Part shown: positions 1-5,560 of the stretch, piece after piece
Position numbering within the stretch: the stretch's first letter is position 1
Layout: the number at the start of each line of letters is the position of its first letter
Origin: Synergistaceae bacterium
GTDB taxonomy: Bacteria > Synergistota > Synergistia > Synergistales > Synergistaceae
Direction of reading: 5' to 3'
Assembly (NCBI GenBank): GCA_031274115.1
Contig: JAISQP010000156.1
Span: forward strand, 1-5,995
DNA length: 5,995 bases
Translations under genes and position numbers: made by a program
The notes under the pieces: generated by a model
Seen by the model: the letters and a program-made list of their open reading frames with translations, nothing else
The model's database searches: none
What the model was told of the DNA's origin: nothing

Positions 1-197
1 TCTATTCCTCCCATGAGATCATTCTCGTCAGTAAACGGGAGGCGCTCGACGTCCTCCAGCTTCTCCAGCCGCAAACTCACGCCGGACAGACGCTTCGCGT
101 AAAAACGCGACCGCCCGGCAGCCAGCCGAACGGCGCCGTTCAGTCGCTCCAGCTGGTAATCCCTCAACTGCCGGATCGAGGTAAAATCCTCTCTCAT
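1..197 (-). CDS. Phenylacetate-CoA ligase-like AMP-dependent CoA ligase, N-terminal fragment (DVU_1553-like)
   Basis: Only about 65 N-terminal residues are present; the gene runs off the left edge. The translation contains a helical start with R-DYQLERL and AAGRSRFYAKRL, then LEDVERLPFTDENDL. This matches the opening of PaaK-type adenylating ligases (helix, SxFYxxxL, then LPFTxxxDL). Family enzymes activate a carboxylate with ATP to an acyl-adenylate and pass it to CoA in the cytoplasm; the catalytic P-loop-like and AMP-binding motifs lie outside the window, so activity cannot be judged. The ATG start at 195-197 is supported by a strong GGAGGG Shine-Dalgarno seven bases upstream. It lies on the same strand as the radical SAM operon but is separated from it by the opposite-strand PP-loop gene, so it probably has its own promoter in 198-422. 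A CoA ligase of this type belongs to the same neighbourhood in Desulfovibrio (family recollection), which supports the call. Confidence 0.72.
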   Translation of the reverse strand, partial: MREDFTSIRQLRDYQLERLNGAVRLAAGRSRFYAKRLSGVSLRLEKLEDVERLPFTDENDLMGGI

Positions 198-204
198 TTA
201 TCTT

Positions 205-210
205 CCCTCC
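205..210 (-). promoter_or_regulatory. Shine-Dalgarno site of the CoA ligase gene
   Basis: On the minus strand GGAGGG sits seven bases before the ATG at 195-197. It fixes the start of the edge-truncated ligase. Confidence 0.8.
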
Positions 211-262
211 GCCCGAGGCTCAGAAGACAGGTTGTCAGTGACCGTCGGTTCTTATTTTTGTA

Positions 263-291
263 TTGCTTTTACTGTTAGTTCATGTTATAAC
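263..291 (+). promoter_or_regulatory. Candidate sigma-70 promoter for the PP-loop ATPase gene
   Basis: TTGCTT at 263-268 and TATAAC at 286-291 are separated by 17 bases in an AT-rich stretch. The -10 is good (5/6), while the -35 keeps only the TTG. Transcription would start near 298 and give a leader of about 125 nt that includes the hairpin at 382-404. The -10 overlaps an 8-bp palindrome, GTTATAAC (284-291). No equally good minus-strand promoter for the ligase was found in the same gap, although one must probably exist there. Confidence 0.4.
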
Positions 292-323
292 TGTTCTTAT
301 AAAACAAGCTGCGGCGTCAAAAA

Positions 324-360
324 GAAGCGGTAACCGCGGGCGCATTTTAACCGTTGCTTC
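324..360 (+). repeat. Alternative hairpins in the leader of the PP-loop ATPase gene
   Basis: GAAGC (324-328) pairs with GCTTC (356-360), and GGT (329-331) can add pairs with ACC (350-352) across a three-base bulge. A competing dyad, GCGGT-A-ACCGC (327-337), uses the same left-arm bases, so the two folds exclude each other. This lies between the candidate promoter and the terminator-like hairpin. No known riboswitch class was recognised. Confidence 0.35.
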
Positions 361-381
361 AATAAACATCAATACTTTTAA

Positions 382-404
382 AGAGGCGTGGGCCTCTATT
401 TTTT
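382..404 (+). terminator. Terminator-like hairpin (possible attenuator) just upstream of the PP-loop ATPase gene
   Basis: AGAGGC (382-387), loop GTGG, and GCCTCT (392-397) form a perfect 6-bp stem, followed by A and six T residues (399-404). This is the layout of an intrinsic terminator. It ends only 18 bases before the ATG at 423 and directly before the Shine-Dalgarno, so it is either an attenuator for that gene or the end of a short leader or small RNA starting near 298. No clear antiterminator partner for the AGAGGC arm was seen. Confidence 0.5.
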
Positions 405-408
405 GCAT

Positions 409-414
409 AAGGAG
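409..414 (+). promoter_or_regulatory. Shine-Dalgarno site of the PP-loop ATPase gene
   Basis: AAGGAG lies eight bases before the ATG at 423. This favours 423 over the internal ATG at 435 (residue 5). Confidence 0.75.
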
Positions 415-422
415 CATACGTC

Positions 423-1085
423 ATGACTGGAAAGATGAAGTTTGCGGCTTCTTACAGCGGTGGGAAGGACGGCGCGCTGGCTCTGCACCGGGCCGTGAAG
501 AGCGGACGTGAGCCGGTGAGCTTGTTGACGACCTATAACGAGGGCGCAGGGCGTTCGTGGTTTCACGGCGTTCCGGCAGAGATGCTGTATAAAGTTTCGG
601 AATTGATGGGCATCCCGCTGGAGCTGGCCAAAACCGGAGAGGGGGACGGCTACGCGCAGGATTTCGAGGCCGCCCTTGAGCGCGTCAAGGGGCGGGGAGC
701 GAGCGCCTGTGTTTTTGGGGATATCGACATACAGCTTCACTACGACTGGTGCGCTTCCCGCTGTAAGGCCGCCGGGCTCGAAAGCCTGTTCCCGATTTGG
801 AATGGCAACAGGCGGGAACTCGTTTACGAGCTTATAGACGCCGGTTTTAAAGCCGTCATAACCATTGTGGATCCGTCGAGATTGAGCGAAAAATTTCTCG
901 GCAGAACGCTCACGAGGGAACTGGCGGAGGAAATAGCCTCTGAAGGCGCGGACATCTGCGGTGAAAACGGCGAGTATCATACCTTTGTATACGATGGTCC
1001 ATTGTTCAGCGCGCCTGTGAATTTTAAATTTGGCGAGGTTGTAAGACGCGGTAATTGCTCGATTCTGCCCGTTTCTCTGGCGTAG
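423..1085 (+). CDS. Dph6-like PP-loop ATPase (diphthine--ammonia ligase / MJ0570 family)
   Basis: This 220-residue cytoplasmic protein is close to full length for the bacterial and archaeal single-domain family. The N-terminal adenine-nucleotide alpha-hydrolase PP-loop is visible as SGGKDG at residues 12-17. FGDID is at 98-102, and the family signature GENGEYHTFVYDGPLF at 180-195. In archaea and eukaryotes Dph6 uses ATP and ammonia to amidate diphthine on EF-2. Bacteria do not make diphthamide, so the true substrate here is unknown; ATP-dependent adenylation followed by amidation or a related ligation is the reasonable expectation. It is the only plus-strand gene in the window and converges on the methyltransferase gene with a nine-base gap. 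It sits between genes otherwise found on one strand, so it may have been inserted into, or recruited by, that cluster. It ends in TAG. The family call is firm; the physiological role is not. Confidence 0.9.
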   Translation: MTGKMKFAASYSGGKDGALALHRAVKSGREPVSLLTTYNEGAGRSWFHGVPAEMLYKVSELMGIPLELAKTGEGDGYAQDFEAALERVKGRGASACVFGDIDIQLHYDWCASRCKAAGLESLFPIWNGNRRELVYELIDAGFKAVITIVDPSRLSEKFLGRTLTRELAEEIASEGADICGENGEYHTFVYDGPLFSAPVNFKFGEVVRRGNCSILPVSLA

Positions 1086-1094
1086 AAGTTGGTA

Positions 1095-1754
1095 TCAGCC
1101 GGGGACGGCGTCCGCGACATTCCGCCCTCGGCTCGTTTTTTCGAGGCGGGCTGCGAGCAGGAAATAACCGCACTTCAGACTTTTCATATATTCGCGGTCC
1201 GCTCCGAGGATGCGATACAGTTCCTCGCTTCCCATATCCATGATCATTTGAGCGAACATAGCCTTCAGGGCGCCGGAATGATCCTCGAAAAACTCCACTT
1301 TAAAGCCGCCGAGTCTCAGCAGACGCCTGATATTGGCCTCGGTCCGGATGTGTTTCGACGCGCCTTCAGCCCGCCCGCCTCCCGCAAGAGAGTAGACGTC
1401 GGACATAAAAAGAACGCCTCCGGGCTTGAGGGCGCGATTGAACTCGGCGAGCGCGGCCTCCGGGCGATCGAGCAGAGAAAAAACACATTCGCACAGTACG
1501 CCGTCCAGCTCGGAGTCGCCGCACGGCAGAGCGTAAGCGGAGCCGGGCTCTATGGGGAGCGAACCTCTAGCGCGGGGCTCGGGCTCGATATCTACGCCGA
1601 CAGCGTCGAACCCGAGTTCCAGGAGACGCTCCACCGTCGCGCCCTCCCCGCATCCAACGTCCATCAGGCGCGCGCCGCGAGGAAGCCGGCGCGCGGAGAG
1701 CATCCGCACGGTGAGCTCCAGTCCTCCGGGGCGCGGAACTCCCCTTGCTGTCAC
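1095..1754 (-). CDS. Class I SAM-dependent methyltransferase, DVU_1556-like
   Basis: The protein is 219 residues. Motif I reads MDVGCGEGAT at residues 31-40, an acidic residue after strand 2 lies at D55 (GVDIEPEP), a motif IV-like CECVFSLLD is at 88-96, and LKPGGVLFMSDVYSL at 109-123 is the usual post-IV strand and loop. This is a Rossmann-fold methyltransferase of the UbiE/Methyltransf_11 type. The start chosen is GTG at 1752-1754, overlapping the TGA of the radical SAM gene as GTGA. The resulting N-terminus contains RPGGLELT, as in relatives from this neighbourhood. The frame stays open further upstream, but that part is a shadow of the radical SAM gene. The Shine-Dalgarno is weak, so translation is probably coupled to the upstream gene. 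The methyl acceptor is unknown. It contains several cysteines (35, 78, 88, 90, 195) but no obvious metal site. It is the last gene of the minus-strand operon. Confidence 0.87.
   Translation of the reverse strand: MTARGVPRPGGLELTVRMLSARRLPRGARLMDVGCGEGATVERLLELGFDAVGVDIEPEPRARGSLPIEPGSAYALPCGDSELDGVLCECVFSLLDRPEAALAEFNRALKPGGVLFMSDVYSLAGGGRAEGASKHIRTEANIRRLLRLGGFKVEFFEDHSGALKAMFAQMIMDMGSEELYRILGADREYMKSLKCGYFLLAARLEKTSRGRNVADAVPG
1098..1141 (+). terminator. Candidate intrinsic terminator of the PP-loop ATPase gene, inside the 3' end of the convergent methyltransferase
   Basis: GCCGGGG (1098-1104) pairs with CCCTCGGC (ending at 1132) with one G-T wobble. The stem extends past an A-C mismatch through CGG/CCG (1106-1108 with 1122-1124). 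After TCG comes a run of six T (1136-1141). The structure begins 13 bases after the TAG stop. It overlaps the last codons of the opposite-strand methyltransferase, so part of the sequence is under coding constraint. Confidence 0.45.
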
Positions 1755-3061
1755 GCTCTTTGCGGGGTGAGATACCGAACGCAGAGCGGAATCACCTTGC
1801 CGTCGACGTAGGCGTGCAGGCTGCATCGCCGCAGGCGCTCGAGATCGATGTTCAGGCAATCCTGAAACGCCATCGCCGTTATCGTGAAGCCGTGAGAGTG
1901 AACTCTGTCCAGAAAACCGTCGAAGCTCTCCAGATCCGGCGCGCCGGAACCGCAGCAAGCCCCTGGTTTGCCGCGCCTTCGCCACCTCCGCCCAACGAAA
2001 CGGCGGCTCTTTTCCGCGGCGGAACGGGGCCTGGAGCAGCAACTTTCCTCGGCCTCCGCGCCTTTGCCCGCAAGTGGGCGCAGACCGTCCGGCATGACTA
2101 CGAAGTCTCCGTGAAAGCCGCACATAGGGTGATCGCAATGAGAGGGGAAAAGATATTCCCTGGTTATCATGCCGCCTGTTTGAAGCTCGATTTTCAGTAA
2201 AAGCTCCGGCAATGTCATGCGCATGGAGTCATCAGGCTGCTTCGGGTAACGCCCGAAGTAGCTGACCGGGTGAAAGTGTACGCCGCGCACGGCAGGAGAA
2301 AGCGATACGGCGAGCGAGATCAGCCCTCCGATATCATGATCGTTTACGCCCGGGACCACAGTGCTCACTAAAGTTACGCCAAGACCGCACCTATCGCAAT
2401 TATCGATCGCCTTGCGCTTTATTTTGTACAGGGGCGCGCCCCGCATCGACATGTAGGCGTCGTCCGTCGTCCCGTCGAACTGCAAAAAGACGAACGAGAC
2501 GCCGGAGCGGGCGAGCGCTCTGGCGTAGGAGGCGTCCTTCGCAATGCGCAGGCCGTTCGTGTTGAGCTGCACATATTCGAAACCGACGCTCTTGGCGTGC
2601 GAGGCGATCTCAGGGAGATCGTCCCGAACCGTCGGCTCGCCGCCGCTGAGCTGGAGAAAGGTCCGGCCCGACCGCGCCAGATCTCCGAGCCAGTTTTTCA
2701 CGGTATCGAGGGGAGGGTCGGGCGAGGCGCACTCCCCAGCGAGGCAGTATTCGCAACGCAGGTTGCACCGGCCGGTCACCTCCAGAAGGACACAGCAGGT
2801 TTCCTGCGCGTGATCTTCGCAAAGGCCGCAGCCCCCGGGACAGGGCAGATCGGCGTCCGCGCCGAGCGCCGGCGCGTCCCCCCGCCATGACTCCATGGGC
2901 ATCCAGTCCTCTTTGCGCCAGATGACCGTGCGGAACTCGCCGTGGAGGGCGCATGTTTTCTCGAGGTATATGTCGTTCCCCTCCCTCACGTGGCGCGCGG
3001 ACACGCGGCTTAGGCACACAGGACAGAGGCTCTGCGTTTCGCGTATGATATTTTCAGTCAT
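1751..3061 (-). CDS. trsS: Radical SAM protein of the TrsS type (MJ0619/tetraether-synthase-like architecture)
   Basis: The protein has 436 residues. An N-terminal Cys motif (SLCPVC, 11-16; C37 and H40 of a CxxHG) resembles the entry domain of MJ0619 and tetraether lipid synthases. CPGGCGLC (74-81) with C89/C90 is a likely auxiliary metal site. The radical SAM CxxxCxxC is at C99, C103, C106, and GGEP at 140-143 contacts SAM. The C-terminal part carries C309/C314 (CDHPMCGFHGDF), C341-C342, C369-C370, then FTITAMAFQD and LERLRRCSLH, ending in GKVIPLCVRYLT. It should cleave SAM reductively to a 5'-deoxyadenosyl radical; the substrate is unknown. The ATG at 3059-3061 overlaps the previous stop as ATGA with a GGAG eleven bases upstream. 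The frame is open for 28 more codons but those overlap the upstream gene. In this family some members are selenoproteins (recollection from the family name); no in-frame TGA is present here, so this copy is a cysteine form. Confidence 0.87.
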   Translation of the reverse strand: MTENIIRETQSLCPVCLSRVSARHVREGNDIYLEKTCALHGEFRTVIWRKEDWMPMESWRGDAPALGADADLPCPGGCGLCEDHAQETCCVLLEVTGRCNLRCEYCLAGECASPDPPLDTVKNWLGDLARSGRTFLQLSGGEPTVRDDLPEIASHAKSVGFEYVQLNTNGLRIAKDASYARALARSGVSFVFLQFDGTTDDAYMSMRGAPLYKIKRKAIDNCDRCGLGVTLVSTVVPGVNDHDIGGLISLAVSLSPAVRGVHFHPVSYFGRYPKQPDDSMRMTLPELLLKIELQTGGMITREYLFPSHCDHPMCGFHGDFVVMPDGLRPLAGKGAEAEESCCSRPRSAAEKSRRFVGRRWRRRGKPGACCGSGAPDLESFDGFLDRVHSHGFTITAMAFQDCLNIDLERLRRCSLHAYVDGKVIPLCVRYLTPQRA

Positions 3062-3246
3062 TTTTCTTCGAGCTCCATCTCGACGGAGGCCATTTTGCCG
3101 GTCACGAGGTCCTCCGGTATATAGAGCAATCCGCATGAGGGGCACCTGGGGAGGTCCGTCTTAAAATTGTAGCCCATATAATTGAAAACCGTCTTCCGCG
3201 GCAGGAGTTCCAGACCGCACTTGTGGCAGATCAGCTTTTCATCCAC
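3058..3246 (-). CDS. Small four-cysteine redox / zinc-ribbon protein, DVU_1557-like
   Basis: The protein has 62 residues with two CxxC pairs, C7/C10 (ICHKCG) and C35/C38 (PRCPSCG), then YIPEDLVTGKM and an acidic tail ending ELEEK. The spacing fits a zinc ribbon or a rubredoxin-like iron site; sequence alone cannot say which metal. Relatives in this neighbourhood are named DVU_1557 family redox proteins. GTG at 3244-3246 is chosen because GGGGG lies seven bases upstream, with AGGAG just before it over the stop of the preceding gene; an in-frame extension would only shadow that gene. It begins 11 bases after the dicluster gene's stop and ends in an ATGA overlap with the radical SAM gene. A role as electron carrier or scaffold between those two neighbours is inferred from context. 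Confidence 0.8.
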   Translation of the reverse strand: MDEKLICHKCGLELLPRKTVFNYMGYNFKTDLPRCPSCGLLYIPEDLVTGKMASVEMELEEK

Positions 3247-3253
3247 ATGAACG

Positions 3254-3264
3254 CCCCCTACTCC
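3254..3264 (-). promoter_or_regulatory. Ribosome binding region deciding the GTG start of the small Cys4 protein
   Basis: On the minus strand GGAG (3261-3264) and GGGGG (3254-3258) flank and overlap the TAG stop (3258-3260) of the dicluster gene. The second is seven bases from the GTG at 3244-3246. The overlap suggests translation is coupled through termination of the upstream gene. Confidence 0.55.
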
Positions 3265-5483
3265 TCGATGCTCATTCTGTGTTTGTAGACGTTCAGAAGG
3301 ACATATTCGCCGCCCCGGCCAACGCGGTACTCGACCCAGAAGGTGAGCGTCCCCTGCATGAGATGACATGTATAGCTGTCCCTCTCCGGGTGAAAGACCT
3401 TGGCGTCCGCGCTCTCCCCAAAGTGGACGGTCTGTCTTACATTATCTTCATGTATGAGTTCTCTGTTCATTTTCTCACGCAATTCGCCGGGAATATCGAG
3501 GCTCATGTCGTGATACGCTTCGCGCTTTTCCTGATACTCCAATCCCAGCCACTCCTTCATCAGGCTCTTTTTTAGCGATACGCGGTTTGCCCGCCGCTCC
3601 GTCAGGCCCGGCGGCGTGCGCTCGCGGCGCTCCCGGGGGTCGAACAGGGCGACGTCCAGGACATGCAGGGCGCCCTTCCCGTAAGACGCGAGGCTCTCTC
3701 TGCAATTTGTGCAGTACGTGACGTAGTCACGTTCTCCAAGCTCGGCGTTGCGCTTTTGTATTTCTTTGACCAGCTTTGGGTTGCTGGAGTAGATCAGTCC
3801 GCCATATCCGCAGCAACGCGCGCTCTCTCCCGCGGACGGCAATTCCTCTATATCGCAGCCCGCGTTTTTTACGAGCGTCCTTACGCTCTCCTGCGCCTTG
3901 GGGCTGTACTTGCTGGAGCAAGGGTCGAAGATCGATACGGGGTATCCCGGAGACGTTTCGCTGACCGGAAAGCTCTCGGCCATGGCCTCCCAGAGCGAGA
4001 GAACGCCGATTTCGGGCAAGTGGCGCTTGAACATGTCGAGACAGGTCGGGCAAGGCAGTATGAACATAGGGCCGTCCAACTCGCGCCAGCGGACGCGGAT
4101 TGCGTCCAGCGATTCTTCATGAAGCGCCTCGTCTCCGGCCCAGAAAGCCGGGGCGCCGCAGCAGCGCAGTTCCAGGGCCGCCTCTTCATCAAAGGCCTGC
4201 CTCAGCCAGCGATATGACCTCGTCACATATTCGGGGTCGGACGCGCCCATCTGGCACCCCGGGAAATAAAGAAAGCGCGGCGCGGCGCTCCCAGGCGGCG
4301 TTATCGAGAGCGCCGCGTCGCCGTTCGAGAAAGCCATGTCGCTCAACCAGAAGTCGTAGTGCGCGTCCGGAAGATGCCCCGTCTTATGCATTATGCGCCG
4401 GCTCTCCATGTATATCGATCTGAAATCTATCTTTTCGGGACAGGCCGGTTCGCAGAGCCCGCAGGCAGTGCAGGACAGAATTTGCCTGAGCGCGATTTTC
4501 GTGTTGGCCTGCGTTTTGTTGACCGTGTCGCTCGTCTCCATCAGCGCTTTTCTGGGGTCCTTGTTGTAATAACGAAACATGTCGCACTCTTCGATACAGC
4601 CGTTACAGTCGCAGAGGATGCAGCGGCCAGCCTCCGTCCGGGCCTCGTCGTCCGTCCACGAAGCGGGGTCAGCCGGGGTCACGGGGTCGGCCGGGCGTAT
4701 ATTTTTCAACACGGGCGCAAACGAGCACGGCCCGTCGTCCGGCGCCTGCTGAAGTCTGACAGCGCCGACTTTTATGTATGACTCGACGGCGAAGGAGAGC
4801 TCGCTCCCGCGCCTCAGGGCGTCGAGCGGCCCTTCGCCGCGGACGCCAAGGTCATATATGACGCCGCCAACCTCCCTTTTTTCCTCTATGTCCCCATATT
4901 CGCCGATCGCGACCAGCGCGGCGTCAAATCCATCATTTTCAAAATGTGAGACAGGGGTATCGAGCGAAATCTCCAAATAAGGCATCTTTGCAAGCCCGTC
5001 TAAATCGGCTTCCAGGACGCTTCGCGGAAGCAAGTCGCTGTCCAGCTCCCATAACCTGCCTCCCAGACGGCCGCTCCTCTCCGCCAGAGTGACCGAGTAA
5101 CCGCGCCCGGCCAGCTTCGCCGCGCAGGTCATCCCGCACAGGCCTCCGCCGACAATCAGCACTTTTTTGTTTTTTTGCGGAATGAAGAACGAGCCGGCGG
5201 CTTTATCGCGGCAGCGCCGCCAGCAGATCAATTCCAGCTCACGAATGGACAGGGGACCGTCGAGGTCTGTTCGCGCGCACGCGTCCTCGCAGGGCGCGTC
5301 GCAGATATGGCTGACAATTCCGGGGAACACGGCGCTCTTTGCGTAAAGCCTGTAAGCCGCCGCGAACGCGCCGCCGCGAACTTGTTCCATCATCTTCCTG
5401 ACGTCGAGCCTCAGCGGGCAGACAGAAACACAGGGCGGGGCGCTTCCATGCCGACATGTTTGCGCTACTTCCGATAAATTCAC
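3258..5483 (-). CDS. Pyridine nucleotide-disulfide oxidoreductase / dicluster Fe-S protein with HdrB-like CCG domains (DVU_1558-like)
   Basis: The protein has 741 residues and 32 cysteines. In order: a GltD-like N-terminal Fe-S module (C10, C18, C22; C61, C65, C69); an FAD-type Rossmann segment VLIVGGGLCG at 108-117; a short stretch ending with FDAALVAIGE (186-195) and LRRGSELSFAVESYI (223-237); a ferredoxin-like region with C288, C291, C293, C296, C300 and CTACGLCEPACP (338-349); two CCG modules (C410, C441-C442, C478/C481; then C522, C557-C558, C591/C594) as in HdrB, GlpC and LutA; and a C-terminal unit (about 635-741) I do not recognise. Only about 135 residues separate the FAD motif from the ferredoxin part, so the usual inserted NAD(P)H domain appears absent. 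The likely role is moving electrons, or disulfide/CoB-CoM-like chemistry, for the downstream radical SAM enzyme (inference). GTG at 5483 has GAGG eight bases upstream and is the first gene of the operon. Cytoplasmic; no signal peptide or membrane segment seen. Confidence 0.85.
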   Translation of the reverse strand: MNLSEVAQTCRHGSAPPCVSVCPLRLDVRKMMEQVRGGAFAAAYRLYAKSAVFPGIVSHICDAPCEDACARTDLDGPLSIRELELICWRRCRDKAAGSFFIPQKNKKVLIVGGGLCGMTCAAKLAGRGYSVTLAERSGRLGGRLWELDSDLLPRSVLEADLDGLAKMPYLEISLDTPVSHFENDGFDAALVAIGEYGDIEEKREVGGVIYDLGVRGEGPLDALRRGSELSFAVESYIKVGAVRLQQAPDDGPCSFAPVLKNIRPADPVTPADPASWTDDEARTEAGRCILCDCNGCIEECDMFRYYNKDPRKALMETSDTVNKTQANTKIALRQILSCTACGLCEPACPEKIDFRSIYMESRRIMHKTGHLPDAHYDFWLSDMAFSNGDAALSITPPGSAAPRFLYFPGCQMGASDPEYVTRSYRWLRQAFDEEAALELRCCGAPAFWAGDEALHEESLDAIRVRWRELDGPMFILPCPTCLDMFKRHLPEIGVLSLWEAMAESFPVSETSPGYPVSIFDPCSSKYSPKAQESVRTLVKNAGCDIEELPSAGESARCCGYGGLIYSSNPKLVKEIQKRNAELGERDYVTYCTNCRESLASYGKGALHVLDVALFDPRERRERTPPGLTERRANRVSLKKSLMKEWLGLEYQEKREAYHDMSLDIPGELREKMNRELIHEDNVRQTVHFGESADAKVFHPERDSYTCHLMQGTLTFWVEYRVGRGGEYVLLNVYKHRMSIEE

Positions 5484-5491
5484 GTTTATTA

Positions 5492-5495
5492 CCTC
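5492..5495 (-). promoter_or_regulatory. Shine-Dalgarno site of the dicluster protein gene
   Basis: GAGG within GGCGAGG lies eight bases before the GTG at 5481-5483. It supports this start over an ATG in another frame at 5506-5508. Confidence 0.65.
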
Positions 5496-5531
5496 GCCAA
5501 TTGTTCATGGGTTTATAAGACTGTTTAACAT

Positions 5532-5560
5532 ATTATGCTATGAATTACCGAAAAGGTCGA
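5532..5560 (-). promoter_or_regulatory. Candidate sigma-70 promoter of the radical SAM operon
   Basis: On the minus strand TCGACC (5555-5560, 4/6 to TTGACA) is followed by a 17-base spacer and CATAAT (5532-5537, 5/6 to TATAAT). Transcription would begin near 5525, leaving a leader of about 40 nt before the GTG at 5483. The -35 lies inside the palindrome at 5549-5568. T6 tracts at 5572-5577 and 5596-5601 (minus strand) lie just upstream and could act as an UP-like or bent element. Confidence 0.5.

Noticed and set aside
263..511. 82-codon plus-strand frame through the leader of the PP-loop gene
   Set aside because: It crosses the terminator hairpin and overlaps the real gene out of frame; it starts without a Shine-Dalgarno site.
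396..980. Long open frame of 194 codons on the minus strand opposite the PP-loop gene
   Set aside because: It lies entirely antisense to a strongly supported gene, has no recognisable motif and looks like a GC-driven shadow.
1089..1811. 240-codon plus-strand open frame opposite the methyltransferase
   Set aside because: Shadow of a gene with clear SAM-binding motifs; its translation has no domain features.
1755..2138. Upstream extension of the methyltransferase frame by 128 codons
   Set aside because: It overlaps the radical SAM C-terminus in another frame, is Arg-rich and domain-free, and the GTGA overlap at 1751-1754 gives a normal start.
3062..3145. 28-codon N-terminal extension of the radical SAM protein
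   Set aside because: It would overlap most of the small Cys4 gene; the ATGA overlap and the family N-terminus support the ATG at 3061.
3247..3369. 41-codon N-terminal extension of the small Cys4 protein
   Set aside because: It runs antiparallel to nothing but through the 3' end of the dicluster gene in another frame, and shows no family similarity; the GTG at 3246 has a suitable ribosome site.
1751..5483. In-frame TGA that could encode selenocysteine in the radical SAM or dicluster gene
   Set aside because: Both frames are open without internal stops and the products are full length, so no Sec codon is needed here.
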